DNA of 64,000 nucleotides, taken from Candidatus Eisenbacteria bacterium (GTDB taxonomy: Bacteria > Eisenbacteria > RBG-16-71-46 > CAIMUX01 > JAHJDP01). The stretch spans positions 29,138-93,137 of the forward strand of contig JAHJDP010000061.1 of the NCBI GenBank assembly GCA_018831195.1, given 5' to 3'. This document shows, in pieces, positions 1 to 8,961 of the stretch (positions are counted from its first letter, which is position 1; each line of letters starts with the position of its first letter). The translations under genes were made by a program, and so were the position numbers. The notes beneath the pieces were generated by a model that was given only the letters and a program-made list of their open reading frames with translations, was not told the origin of the DNA and ran no database searches.

Positions 1-326
1 CCCTGGGGGCGTCCCTGCGCCCGGGCGGCGAAAATCGTCGAGATGACATGTCGGCGGGGATCTCTTGCGGGATCAGAATAGGTGTGGATCTGCCGGAGAT
101 GGGTGATCTTCAAACCGGTTTCTTCCAGCGCCTCCCGGGCGCAAGCCTCTTCGAGCGATTCGCCGACATCGACAAATCCGCCCGGCAAAGCCCACCCAAG
201 CGGCTCAAAGCGCCGGTATACCAGAACAATCTTGCGGTATCCGATTTCAATCAGCGCGTCAACCGTCGGCAGTGGAAAGGGAAAATCGCAGGTCACAAAA
301 CCACAAGACGGGCAATGAAATTCCAT
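1..326 (-). CDS. Nudix hydrolase (3' end outside window)
   Basis: Reading leftwards from an ATG at 326, 108 codons are visible before the window ends. The N-terminus carries CPSC plus a further Cys, as in zinc-ribbon-like ADP-ribose/NADH pyrophosphatase relatives. A PLPTVDALI stretch precedes a full Nudix box at about residues 49-72 (GGFVDVGE, then REALEETGL), which supplies the Mg-binding glutamates. The family cleaves nucleoside diphosphates linked to another moiety; the substrate cannot be told from the sequence. The ATG overlaps the stop of upstream pyrE as TGATG, so the two are probably translationally coupled. The C-terminus is not visible. Confidence 0.9.
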   Translation of the reverse strand, partial: MEFHCPSCGFVTCDFPFPLPTVDALIEIGYRKIVLVYRRFEPLGWALPGGFVDVGESLEEACAREALEETGLKITHLRQIHTYSDPARDPRRHVISTIFAARAQGRPQ

Positions 327-931
327 CAGACCCCCTTTATCCATTCCGGATCTAGTAGATCGGAAATCCTGAAAAGGGGCGCAAACGGCAGGCCGGCGTC
401 GGCCAGGGCCTGGGCGGCGCCCTGCTCCCGGTCCAAGATGGCCGTCGCGCCGACGATCACGGCCCCGGCTTCCCGAATCGGTTCCAGGACCTTAATGAGG
501 CTGCCCCCGCTGGTCACGACATCGTCCAGTACCACCACCCGATCCCCGGATTCAAGGTTTCCCTCAACGGCGCGCCCCGTGCCGTGGTCTTTCGCCTTGG
601 ACCGTACCATAAAGGTTCGCAGCGGATGGCCCAGCTGATGGGATAGGAGGGCCATCGAGCCCGCCAGGGGATCGGCGCCGAGGGTCGGCCCGCCGGCCGC
701 GTCGGGCTTCCAACGCTTCATAAGATCGAGAAGGAGGAAGGTCGCATAGTAGGCGCCCGCCGGATGGGTTGTCGTCCGGCGAAGATCGACGTAGTAGTTG
801 CTTTCCGCTCCTGATGCGAGAATAAAGCGCCCGGTCTTCAGCGATTGCCGGCGGATGACGTCCAGCAGGGAGGCCCTGGCTTCATCCACGGAAAGGGATC
901 TTGGATTCCTGGAGTTGTTTGTCGAGGTCAT
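326..931 (-). CDS. pyrE: Orotate phosphoribosyltransferase
   Basis: 201 residues, the usual length for PyrE. It joins orotate to PRPP to give OMP in de novo pyrimidine synthesis, in the cytoplasm. The PRPP-binding signature VVVLDDVVTSGGS lies at about residues 132-144, and the catalytic-loop segment KAKDHGTGR at about 112-120. The stop overlaps the Nudix start as TGATG. Upstream, a terminator-like hairpin separates it from the lipoprotein gene, so it probably has its own promoter within 932-1003. No other pyr genes are in the window. Confidence 0.93.
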   Translation of the reverse strand: MTSTNNSRNPRSLSVDEARASLLDVIRRQSLKTGRFILASGAESNYYVDLRRTTTHPAGAYYATFLLLDLMKRWKPDAAGGPTLGADPLAGSMALLSHQLGHPLRTFMVRSKAKDHGTGRAVEGNLESGDRVVVLDDVVTSGGSLIKVLEPIREAGAVIVGATAILDREQGAAQALADAGLPFAPLFRISDLLDPEWIKGV

Positions 932-1003
932 GTGCGCAGACTAGAAAAGGAGAAGCTCCCGGTCAAGGCAAGCTGCTTGTGGCCCAAAAGACGGAGGAAA
1001 GGG

Positions 1004-1031
1004 CGAAGCCCCGTGAGGGTACGGGGCTTCG
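1004..1031 (-). terminator. Hairpin terminator candidate after the fibronectin-III lipoprotein gene
   Basis: A perfect 11-bp stem (CGAAGCCCCGT with ACGGGGCTTCG) has a 6-nt loop. On the minus strand it is followed by a pyrimidine-rich stretch with only a short T run (TCTTTT), so it is a moderate intrinsic terminator. It lies between the lipoprotein gene (ends 1104) and pyrE (starts 931). No T run follows in the plus direction, so it acts for the minus strand. Confidence 0.6.
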
Positions 1032-1103
1032 GTCGGCCCCCGGTGCCATGGGAGACAAGGCTCGGGGAGGGAGCCTGGCCGGGGGCGGGGGTTTCTGGTT
1101 CGC

Positions 1104-1667
1104 CTAGCGGTCGCCGGGGTCATGATCTCCATCTTCATGGTGCCCACCGGGAGTCTCTCCACCGACAGGGCCGCCGGGAGTCGGGTCACCACCGTCGCGG
1201 GGAGGGCGATCGGCATGGCCGTCATCACGAGAGCTTTCGAAGGGTCCGCCGTCCCATCGAATTCTGAAAGGCGATGAGCTTTCACTTTCAAATCCGAATC
1301 GGTTCACAGCGCTGACCTTGAAGTAATATTCCGTATCAGGTTTTGGATTGTTAAAGACATATGAAGAGCTTGTCACGGGTGTGCCGGTCAGTTTTACATA
1401 GGCATTGCTACGGCCTGGATCAGGATCGTAGGTATAAATCTCATAACCAATGACATCCAGATCCGGACTGCTCTCCCAATTCAACCGTAGGCCGTCTTCT
1501 GTAACCTTGACCAGTGTCAGGCCGGATGGGGTCGTGGGTGGAGCGGGGTCGGGAGCATTGGCTTGGGGAGATGCGCCATCATCATTTCCGCAGCCGGTTG
1601 CGGCCACTGTTAGGGCGGCGAATGTGATCAGAAGCGGAAAGAATCCGGCGTGGCGTGTGGATAACAT
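1104..1667 (-). CDS. Fibronectin type III lipoprotein with His/Asp/Gly-rich tail
   Basis: The start chosen is the second of two close ATGs (1667). A GAGGAGG at 1674-1680 sits 6 nt before it, and it gives a clean lipoprotein signal: a hydrophobic core, then AATGC with the lipid-bearing Cys at residue 26. A single fibronectin type III domain follows at about residues 45-135, recognisable from LTLVKVTEDGLRLNWE and DTEYYFKVSAVN. The last 45 or so residues are low complexity, rich in Asp, Gly, His and Pro. It is an exported, probably membrane-anchored protein of unknown function. The tail could bind divalent metal, but that is only inferred from composition. Confidence 0.8.
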   Translation of the reverse strand: MLSTRHAGFFPLLITFAALTVAATGCGNDDGASPQANAPDPAPPTTPSGLTLVKVTEDGLRLNWESSPDLDVIGYEIYTYDPDPGRSNAYVKLTGTPVTSSSYVFNNPKPDTEYYFKVSAVNRFGFESESSSPFRIRWDGGPFESSRDDGHADRPPRDGGDPTPGGPVGGETPGGHHEDGDHDPGDR

Positions 1668-1984
1668 ATTCATCCTCCTCAAAGGAATAGGGTGGGGATT
1701 ATCGGACCCCAAAATCATTTTTGGTTTGGACGACCGATCACTCGTTAAGGCAAACACCGTGCCGATTTCCGGCCGATGACAGGTTCTTGCGCCTCATTTT
1801 CGTTGGGTGGCTGGAATGTCAGGATTGACTTCAAGTTATGAGGATTGGGATGATGATCGAATTCTCCCCGGCCGGAGATCGACCGGTGGCCCCGAGTGGA
1901 ACCGAATGGCGGAATGCCATGGGAAGGGGTGGGAAGACTGCATATTGCATCGGCGATTCGGATCATTTTGGATGGAGGAATCTT
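1668..1984. other. Divergent intergenic region between lipoprotein and M23 peptidase genes
   Basis: 317 bp between two divergently transcribed genes, so it must hold at least two promoters. The plus-strand candidate is listed separately. On the minus strand GATAAT (1703-1698) resembles a -10 box but has no convincing -35. ORFs running through the region lack codon structure and signal peptides and look spurious. I see no repeat or RNA gene. Confidence 0.5.
1825..1854 (+). promoter_or_regulatory. Possible sigma-70-type promoter for the M23/accA operon
   Basis: TTGACT (1825-1830), an 18-nt spacer and GATGAT (1849-1854). The -35 is good and the -10 is poor. It would leave a leader of about 120 nt before the M23 ATG at 1985. 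Weak by itself, and supported mainly by its place in the divergent gap. Confidence 0.25.
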
Positions 1985-4357
1985 ATGTGGAGGTCATGGC
2001 CAAGAAACCTGCTGAGCTGCAGCGCCGAGCGGCTTCTCCCGATCCTGTTCCTTCTCTTCACCTTTCAGAGCGTTTCAACCTCCGCGACCGATCCCGCGAC
2101 CGATCCCGCACCGGAGCTCCAAGCGCCGAACTGGAATCCGCCACTGGATCTCCCACTGCTTCTGACCTCCACCTTTGGAGAGTATCGCGCGGGACATTTC
2201 CACGCCGGAATCGACCTCAGCACCGGGGGTGAGATCGGCGCTTCTGTGCGGGCCGTGGCCGCCGGCCGGATCGTACGCTTGCGCGCCTCGGGCTTGGGTT
2301 ATGGCCGGGCGCTTTATCTCGAAACGGAATCCGGTTTTCTTGCCGTCTATGCCCATCTTCATCGTTTCTCCCCAAAAATCGAGAGCGTACTCATAGAGGC
2401 GCAGCGCCGCCGGGGGGAGTATGAGGCTGACATCAATCTTGATCGGGGGATTCCCGTCGATCGAGGGGAGATCATCGCCTGGTCCGGTGAGACAGGCGCC
2501 GGGCCACCCCACTTGCACTTTGAATTGCGCAAAGACGGGGTTCCCATAAATCCGCTTCTGTTGGGGATGACGGTCTCCGACCCGGATCCGCCGCAGCTTG
2601 TCTCGATCCGCCTGTTCTCTCTGGATTCGGGTGGGTCCATTGACGGATATCCGAGTCGTTTGATCAAAATCCCATCGAAGGCCGAGATGCCTCCCATCCC
2701 GGTTTGGGGGGAAGTGGGGTTTCAACTTGAGATTTTGGACCGGGCGGGATCGGGCAGCGGACGGCTGGTTCCCCTCTCCCTCGAGATCAAGATTGTACAT
2801 CCCTCCGCAGACGATCGGCTTCTGGCCCGCCGGTCTTTCAAGGAGGCCTCTTTTGAGCGGACGCGGGAGGTCGAGCGGGTTTTTCGCTCCGAAGCCGAAA
2901 CAACACTTCCTGAAGTGAGAATGTTCCTGGAAGCTGAATCAAGGCCCGATCCGGCATGGGATGGGCTGTCGAGGGGGGTTCTCACCGCGGCGGGAGAGGA
3001 TTCGGAGAGAATCGACATAGAGATTGAACTGACGGATGCGGCGGGCGGCGGGTCAACATACAGACTCACTCTTATACAAAAGCGACCCTCCGGCTGGATA
3101 ACATTTCTAGCGGATCCGAGGGACCCGGGCCGCTCCCTTCTCGGCGAGTGGAGCGGAGCCGTTCCACCCCGCCGGCTTCTTCTGCGGGATCCCCTGGAGG
3201 CATCTCATCCAATGGAGGCCTCGGCAGCGGCCGGTTCATGGTGGCGCTTGTCGCCTTCCGAACTCACGGCGATGCCGGATGGGGAATGGCGTCTTGTAAG
3301 TTCCGATGACGGATGGGTTGAGGGTCCGGACCGGTGGCGGGAAAGAGAGGCTTGGTTCCCCTGGGCGGACGATCGTCAACCGGGCGGCGTCGCCCTCGAG
3401 CCTTCATCAGCCGGTCTCGTCATCTGGCTGGATCCCCCCGCAAAGATGGCGCAGCCTCCACGATTGAGACTGCTTCCCACGCAGGGGGGTGGATCGCGGC
3501 GGCTTTTCCATCCGACGGCCGAGGGGCGCTGGTGGGCGGCATTGCCCCACGGGGAGTTGGCGGAGCTCATCGGTGGTCCGGAAGAATCGCCGGGAGCGCT
3601 TGAAATCGCCTGGGGGAAGCCCGGAAGCGAGGGTCTTCCCGTCGATTTGGCTGGTTTCATTCTGGTCGATCCAAAAGCCGCCGGCCATGGATTCCTGCCG
3701 GGGGCCTCGATTGAAATCGACTGGCCGGCTCAAGCTGTCTATGCGCCGGTCCTTTTGCGCCTCTCTGCGGAAGAGGCGCCTGAATCAATGCTATGGAGCA
3801 GCGGGGATCCCTTTCCCTCTGTTTCACTGCCGGTGAGGGGGCCTCTGCTCGATCTTCAGCCTTATGATGAACCCCTCGCATCCACCCTGACCGCGAGGAT
3901 GAGGCTTGAGGAAGGGGAGACGGAGACTGAGGTGGAGGCTTTTGGGATCTATCGAAAGGTTATGAAGGATTGGAGGAAGGTCGATTCCCTGCATCTTCAG
4001 CCGGATGGTTCCCTGACGGCCGAGATCGACCATCTGGGCCTCCTGGCCATCCTGAAGGATACGGCGCCCCCATGGATTATGAGGCCGGATCCACCGGACG
4101 GGGCTCGATTGAAAGGCTCGCCGGCGCTTCTTAGGGTCAAGACCGCCGATGCCGGTCTGGGATTCCGCCCGGAGGATGCGGACATGTGGCTGGATGGACG
4201 GCCGGTTCTCGCCCGTTACGACCCCGATGCCGACGCATTGCTCTGGGAACCCGAGGTGCTGCTCGGAGCAGGGCGGCATGTGTGGGTGGTGGCAGTGCGG
4301 GATCGGGCCGGCCTCGTATCAAAAAGGGAATTTTCATTCCTTGTGGAGGACCTCTAG
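1985..4357 (+). CDS. Exported M23 (LytM-type) metallopeptidase with long C-terminal region
   Basis: The ATG at 1985 is chosen because GGAGG lies 6 nt upstream and the protein then begins with a signal peptide (LLPILFLLF core, residues 15-30). The in-frame extension further upstream has neither. The M23 domain spans about residues 50-190: HFHAGIDL at 71 supplies the first His and Asp zinc ligands and HLHFE at about 176 the second His pair. M23 enzymes cut peptidoglycan cross-bridges, and some are inactive activators of amidases. The roughly 600 remaining residues look beta-rich and I do not recognise them. The C-terminus resembles a bacterial Ig-like fold (RVKTADAGLGF, then VVAVRDRAG). It lies 32 nt before accA and probably shares its operon. 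Confidence 0.85.
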   Translation: MWRSWPRNLLSCSAERLLPILFLLFTFQSVSTSATDPATDPAPELQAPNWNPPLDLPLLLTSTFGEYRAGHFHAGIDLSTGGEIGASVRAVAAGRIVRLRASGLGYGRALYLETESGFLAVYAHLHRFSPKIESVLIEAQRRRGEYEADINLDRGIPVDRGEIIAWSGETGAGPPHLHFELRKDGVPINPLLLGMTVSDPDPPQLVSIRLFSLDSGGSIDGYPSRLIKIPSKAEMPPIPVWGEVGFQLEILDRAGSGSGRLVPLSLEIKIVHPSADDRLLARRSFKEASFERTREVERVFRSEAETTLPEVRMFLEAESRPDPAWDGLSRGVLTAAGEDSERIDIEIELTDAAGGGSTYRLTLIQKRPSGWITFLADPRDPGRSLLGEWSGAVPPRRLLLRDPLEASHPMEASAAAGSWWRLSPSELTAMPDGEWRLVSSDDGWVEGPDRWREREAWFPWADDRQPGGVALEPSSAGLVIWLDPPAKMAQPPRLRLLPTQGGGSRRLFHPTAEGRWWAALPHGELAELIGGPEESPGALEIAWGKPGSEGLPVDLAGFILVDPKAAGHGFLPGASIEIDWPAQAVYAPVLLRLSAEEAPESMLWSSGDPFPSVSLPVRGPLLDLQPYDEPLASTLTARMRLEEGETETEVEAFGIYRKVMKDWRKVDSLHLQPDGSLTAEIDHLGLLAILKDTAPPWIMRPDPPDGARLKGSPALLRVKTADAGLGFRPEDADMWLDGRPVLARYDPDADALLWEPEVLLGAGRHVWVVAVRDRAGLVSKREFSFLVEDL

Positions 4358-4389
4358 CTCGTCCAGGATATGGGGATGGAGGAAGGTAG

Positions 4390-5397
4390 ATGACAGCGGG
4401 TGAGAAGCCGAAGTCCAGCCATTCAACCCCGCGGCCGGGTGATTTGGGATGGCTCGAATTCGAAAAGCCGATTCTAGAACTCGAACGACGGATCGAAGAT
4501 CTGCGGGCCTTCGCCAACCAGGAATCGATTGAAGTTTCAGATGAGCTTAAACGCCTTGAGAGAAAGGTCGATCGGCTTCGCAAAGATATCTATTCCTCGC
4601 TGACCCGGTGGCAGCGGGTTCAGTTGGCCCGGCATCCACGCCGGCCTTTTACATTGGATTATATAAAACGGCTCTTTACGGATTTTGTTGAACTCCACGG
4701 CGATCGGCTTTTCCGGGATGATCGGGCGATTGTTTGCGGCTGGGCCCGCTTTCAAGGGGAACCGGTGATTGTGCTGGGGCAGCAGAAGGGGCGCAATATG
4801 AAGGAGAATCTCCTTTATAACTTCGGCATGCCCCACCCCGAAGGATATCGGAAAGCCCTCCGGCTGATGAAAATGGCCGCGAAATTCCGCATTCCGATTA
4901 TTACGCTCATTGATACTCCGGGAGCCTACCCGGGTATCGGCGCGGAGGAAAGGGGGCAGGCGGAGGCGATTGCCCGGAATATTCTGGAGATGAGCCGTCT
5001 ACCCGTACCGATCGTTTGCGCCATCATCGGAGAAGGCGGCAGCGGCGGCGCACTGGCCCTGGCGGTGGGGGATGAAATCCTAATGATGGAGAACGCCGTC
5101 TACTCCGTCATCACACCGGAGGGGTGTGCCGCCATCCTCTGGAAGGATCGAGCCCATGCGAATAGAGCCGCTGAAGCCTTAAAGCTCACGGCCCCCGATC
5201 TCATGAAGTTTGGAATTATCGATGCCATTGTGCCGGAACCGCTTGGCGGGGCGCACCGCGACCCGGATGCAGTGGCCGCTGATCTCGGGCGGATGATCGC
5301 CGCATCTCTTTCCCGGTTGAAAGCCCTTGATCCCGAGACCCTTTTCCACAAACGCCAGGAGAAGTTTCTTGCCATGGGGGTCGTGGAGGAAGTTTGA
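4390..5397 (+). CDS. accA: Acetyl-CoA carboxylase carboxyltransferase subunit alpha
   Basis: 335 residues, close to the family's usual 315-330. It carries the carboxyltransferase alpha signature: a helical N-terminus (FEKPILELERRIEDL), RLFTDFVELHGDRLFRDD, then the oxyanion and CoA-binding loops around IIGEGGSGGALALAVGD. With AccD it moves the carboxyl group from biotin to acetyl-CoA, the first committed step of fatty acid synthesis. accD is not in the window. AGGAAGG precedes the ATG. The stop overlaps the next start as TGATG, which indicates coupling to the PAP2-like membrane protein. Confidence 0.95.
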   Translation: MTAGEKPKSSHSTPRPGDLGWLEFEKPILELERRIEDLRAFANQESIEVSDELKRLERKVDRLRKDIYSSLTRWQRVQLARHPRRPFTLDYIKRLFTDFVELHGDRLFRDDRAIVCGWARFQGEPVIVLGQQKGRNMKENLLYNFGMPHPEGYRKALRLMKMAAKFRIPIITLIDTPGAYPGIGAEERGQAEAIARNILEMSRLPVPIVCAIIGEGGSGGALALAVGDEILMMENAVYSVITPEGCAAILWKDRAHANRAAEALKLTAPDLMKFGIIDAIVPEPLGGAHRDPDAVAADLGRMIAASLSRLKALDPETLFHKRQEKFLAMGVVEEV

Positions 5398-6413
5398 TGG
5401 CCCGGCCCCGAAGGGAACCGCGGAAGGATCCGCCGCCGTCCGGTGGAAGAGTGAGACCATGGATGCGGCGCCTCCAAGATTGGCGCCTGCTTGTCTTGGG
5501 TTTTGTGGTTCTTTATTTCATCTATATCGACAACCTCATGAAGGTCCGGCCGGATCATGCCTTTCTCTCTCTTCTCATCGTGGCCCTGGTTTTAAAGAAT
5601 GCCAAACGATTCCTATTGGATTGGTCGCCCTTCATTCTGCTCTGGATCGCTTATGATTTTATGAGGGGGGTGGCCGATGATAATGCCGGAAGGATTCATA
5701 TCCTGGGACCATATCTTTTCGAACGGCGTCTTTTTGAGCCCCTCTGCGGGAGTCTCACGCCAAATGATCTGCTTCTGCAGTTCCAGGCGGGGCTGGGGGA
5801 CGCCCCCCTAAGACATGTGTTGGACAGCCTATCGAGCGGTTTCTATGCGATCCATATGGCCGCGCCGATCGTGCTGGCTTGGATATTTTGGAGTACGCTG
5901 AAGGATAGAGAGATATTCTACCGCTTTATGCTGACCCTATGCCTGACAACTTGGGTTTCCTACGCTACCTATTTTCTATATCCGGCGGCTCCGCCATGGT
6001 ATGTCCGGGATTTTGGTTTTGTACAACCACAGGCGGCCTTCAAGGGATCCGGCGCCGGAAATCTCCTGCATACCGATAAATGGATCGGCATTCCTCTCTT
6101 TGAGTCGGTTTACAAACATATGAATCCGAATAAATTCGCGGCCATCCCAAGCCTGCACAGCGCCTTCCCGCTTCTGATCTATATTTACGGCCTTAAAAAG
6201 TTCGGGCGGCGTGGAATCATCCTGGCCTTATACCCGCTGGGCGTTTGGTGGAGCGCTGTTTACTTGGATCATCATTACGTCATTGATATCATCCTGGCGG
6301 TGCTCTATGTGGCCGCTTGTATGGTTGTCTCAGAAAAACTGATTTTCCCGGCGCTTTACGGGCGCAAAGGGATTTTCCGGAGGATACTCTGGAAGCAGGC
6401 GTCCCCTGATTAG
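5397..6413 (+). CDS. PAP2-superfamily membrane protein, inositol-phosphoryltransferase (Aur1)-like
   Basis: An integral membrane protein of 338 residues with about six hydrophobic segments. Two PAP2 active-site motifs are visible: PSLHSAFP at about residues 250-257, and DHHYVID at about 290-297 giving the H-xxx-D pair. The classical first motif (K-x6-RP) is not evident. Overall layout and WF/Y-rich loops recall the PAP2_3 branch, which includes Aur1-type inositol phosphorylceramide synthases and related head-group transferases. A lipid phosphatase is the alternative. The start overlaps the accA stop (TGATG; an in-frame TTG just before is also possible), linking it to lipid metabolism. Confidence 0.75.
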   Translation: MARPRREPRKDPPPSGGRVRPWMRRLQDWRLLVLGFVVLYFIYIDNLMKVRPDHAFLSLLIVALVLKNAKRFLLDWSPFILLWIAYDFMRGVADDNAGRIHILGPYLFERRLFEPLCGSLTPNDLLLQFQAGLGDAPLRHVLDSLSSGFYAIHMAAPIVLAWIFWSTLKDREIFYRFMLTLCLTTWVSYATYFLYPAAPPWYVRDFGFVQPQAAFKGSGAGNLLHTDKWIGIPLFESVYKHMNPNKFAAIPSLHSAFPLLIYIYGLKKFGRRGIILALYPLGVWWSAVYLDHHYVIDIILAVLYVAACMVVSEKLIFPALYGRKGIFRRILWKQASPD

Positions 6414-6427
6414 GAAAGGAGAATAGC

Positions 6428-6961
6428 ATGCCTTCCAAGGATGAGTTGGATGGGAATCTGGAATGGCGCACCGATGCCGCTCTTCGCCGCAAAGAGGGAC
6501 TCACAAAAAGAACGCTGCAGATTCCGGTGAGTGAAGTGCCGGCTCGCGCGCCGATCATCGTCGATCCCGAGGCGACGGCCTTCGATGCCATCCTCAAGAT
6601 GCAGGAGAATCATGTCGGTGCTGTTCTTGTACAAACGGAAGAAGGTGTCGGTATTCTTACCGAGAGGGATATCATCATGAAAATCCCGAGTAAGAAACGC
6701 CTCTTCAAGGATTGCGCTGTACGAGAAATCATGACGAAGAACGCTCTGACCCTGCACCGCGATGATACGATCGCCTTTGCTCTGAACTATATGGCGATCG
6801 GCGGATACCGCCATATACCCGTCGTGAATGATAAGAACGAGCCGGTGGGACAGTTGTCCATCAAAGATATCCTGCGCTATATTGTTGAGTTTTTTCCGGA
6901 AGCCGTTATCAGTCTCCCCCCGAAGCCGCAGAAGGACAGTATTCCCCGCTATGGGGGCTAG
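6428..6961 (+). CDS. Tandem CBS-domain protein
   Basis: 177 residues. After a charged N-terminus of about 35 residues come two CBS domains, about 40-95 (ATAFDAILKMQENHVGAVLV, then GILTERDI) and about 100-160 (IMTKNALTL, then GYRHIPVVN and SIKDILRYI). CBS pairs bind adenine nucleotides and act as energy sensors. No catalytic domain is attached, so it is probably a stand-alone regulator of unknown target. AGGAAAGGAG precedes the ATG. Its stop interlocks with the opposing ABC gene's stop: TAG on plus and TAG on minus share CTAG. Confidence 0.88.
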   Translation: MPSKDELDGNLEWRTDAALRRKEGLTKRTLQIPVSEVPARAPIIVDPEATAFDAILKMQENHVGAVLVQTEEGVGILTERDIIMKIPSKKRLFKDCAVREIMTKNALTLHRDDTIAFALNYMAIGGYRHIPVVNDKNEPVGQLSIKDILRYIVEFFPEAVISLPPKPQKDSIPRYGG

Positions 6962-8961
6962 ACGCCCTGCCCGGGCGGCTGTTCTGATTCGAGAGGCTGG
7001 ATGGAAGGGATATCATCAAACTGCATATCGTGGAGGCGTTTGTACAGGCCGCCTTCCTCCATCAGGGATGTGTGTGTCCCTGTTTGCGCCACCCGCCCCT
7101 GATCAATAACCAGAATCTTGTCGGCGCTCCTAATCGTCGATAAGCGATGGGCAATGACGATGGCGGTGCGATTTTTCAGAAGATGCGTGATGGCGTCTTG
7201 CACAAAACGCTCGCTCTCGGTATCGAGCGCGGAAGTGGCTTCGTCCAGAATGAGGATGGGTGGATTTTTTAAGAGAGCCCGGGCGATCGAGAGGCGCTGC
7301 CTCTGGCCGACCGATAAACCGATTCCCCGTTCGCCGATCACGGTGTCATATCCTTCCGGCAGCTCAGTTATAAATTCATGAGCATGCGCGGCATGGCAGA
7401 CATTCTCGATCTCTTCCCGGGCCGCCTCGTGACGCCCGAATGAAATATTCCTCAGAATCGAATCGTGAAAGAGGACCGTTTCTTGGGTGACGAGGCCGAG
7501 CAGCCTGCGCAATTGCATTAAATCGACCTCGCGCAAATCGATTCCGTCGATGGTGAGACGCCCCTGAACAGGATCGTAGAATCGGGGGATCAGATCAACC
7601 AAGGTGGTCTTCCCGGCGCCGCTGGGACCGACGAGGGCGAGGACCTCGCCGCGGCGGATTTCCATCGTGATGTTGTGCAGAACCGGTCTCTCCGGCTTGT
7701 AGGCGAAGGTCACATTCTCGTACCGGATCGAATCTTTAAAACTATGCAGCTGTTTTGGGTGGGAGGGCCGTTTGACCGAGGGTTCTTCATCCAAAATAAA
7801 AAAGATGCGGGTTGCCGCCGCCAGTCCCTGTTGAATACTCATGTTGACCTGGCTGAGGACCTTAATGGGCTGCATCATGCTGAGCATACCGACAAGGAAA
7901 AGGAGAAACCGGCCGGTCCCCCCCGCACCCGATTCAATGAGGGGTTTGCCGGCGACCCACAAGATCGCCACCGCCACGGTGACGCCGAGGACCTCGGTCA
8001 GGGGGGAATGGAGGCTCCCCAGGCGGGTCATCCTTATCAACGTTCGCGCATAATCCTGTGTTTCCAGCCGGAAACGCCGGACGACCTCGCCTTCGAGATT
8101 GAAAGCTTTGACAATACGGACGCCCTGAAGACTTTCGGAAAGAATGGAAGTCATCCTCGCCATTTTCTCCTGGCTGATGCGGCTGGCGCGGCGGAGATAG
8201 TGTCCGATCCGGTCGATGAGCCAAAGATTCGGTGGAAGCACCAATCCGGCGACGAGAAAAAGGCGCCAGGAGGCGAGGAGCACGGCCAACAGATAGGCGG
8301 CCAGGAGAAAAGACTGGCGGATAAGCTGGGCAAATCCGTTGGCGATGGCTCCCTTCACAAGTTCCACATCACTTGTGATGCGAGCGATCAGAAGTCCGGA
8401 GTGGGTCGAATCGAAGTAGTCCAGGCTGAGACGCTGGTAATGATCGTATAATTTGTTTCGAATGTCGCGGATCACTAATTGTTCAACACGTACAATCAGA
8501 TAACTCTGCGCATACAAGAACAGGTTTTTCAAAAGAAAAACAATGATGAGGGCGATACAAAACCGGTGAAGCGTATCGATCCGGTCCCGGCCCCTGATCA
8601 TTCCGTAAAATCGTCCGACGAGCTTATCGCGCAGCGACCCTCCAGAAGAGAAATTATCCGACAGACTGGGTTTGGGCTTCGCGGCGGCAACATCTTCGGA
8701 AAGGGGCGCTTGGGCCGCCGCTTCCACCGCGGGATCCGGGCCGATCTCAGTCGGGTCCTTTCCCGATAGGACGATCTCACTGAAGGGAACAATCATGGCG
8801 ATCGAAAAGCCGCTGAAGGCGGCCAGCAGCAACATGAAAAAGACCGCAGCAATGAGATTTCCCAAATGAGGGCTGAGGAACCGCAGAAGACGGCCGTAGA
8901 GACGAAGGAATTCCAGCGGAGATAATTTCTCGGCGGGATGTTTCTGTTGGTTCCCCTTCAC
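6958..8961 (-). CDS. MsbA-like ABC exporter (fused permease and ATPase)
   Basis: 667 residues: about six membrane helices (residues 25-370) and a C-terminal ATPase with Walker A GPSGAGKTT at about 445, signature LSVGQRQR and Walker B ILILDEATSAL. The fold is that of MsbA/LmrA-type half-transporters, which flip lipid A-core or other lipids at the inner membrane. Oddity: about 60-70 extra Ala/Pro/Asp-rich residues lie between the first two helices, where MsbA has a short loop. The start is GTG at 8961, overlapping the GT9 stop as GTGA. The LPS-type neighbours support a glycolipid or lipid A substrate, but this is inferred. Confidence 0.88.
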   Translation of the reverse strand: MKGNQQKHPAEKLSPLEFLRLYGRLLRFLSPHLGNLIAAVFFMLLLAAFSGFSIAMIVPFSEIVLSGKDPTEIGPDPAVEAAAQAPLSEDVAAAKPKPSLSDNFSSGGSLRDKLVGRFYGMIRGRDRIDTLHRFCIALIIVFLLKNLFLYAQSYLIVRVEQLVIRDIRNKLYDHYQRLSLDYFDSTHSGLLIARITSDVELVKGAIANGFAQLIRQSFLLAAYLLAVLLASWRLFLVAGLVLPPNLWLIDRIGHYLRRASRISQEKMARMTSILSESLQGVRIVKAFNLEGEVVRRFRLETQDYARTLIRMTRLGSLHSPLTEVLGVTVAVAILWVAGKPLIESGAGGTGRFLLFLVGMLSMMQPIKVLSQVNMSIQQGLAAATRIFFILDEEPSVKRPSHPKQLHSFKDSIRYENVTFAYKPERPVLHNITMEIRRGEVLALVGPSGAGKTTLVDLIPRFYDPVQGRLTIDGIDLREVDLMQLRRLLGLVTQETVLFHDSILRNISFGRHEAAREEIENVCHAAHAHEFITELPEGYDTVIGERGIGLSVGQRQRLSIARALLKNPPILILDEATSALDTESERFVQDAITHLLKNRTAIVIAHRLSTIRSADKILVIDQGRVAQTGTHTSLMEEGGLYKRLHDMQFDDIPSIQPLESEQPPGQGV

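Noticed and set aside
2075..2800. 241-codon minus-strand ORF inside the M23 gene
   Set aside because: Antisense to the catalytic HxxxD and HLH motifs; no features of its own.
7675..8451. 258-codon plus-strand ORF opposite the ABC exporter
   Set aside because: Lies wholly antisense to a gene with clear ABC motifs; no SD, no family resemblance.
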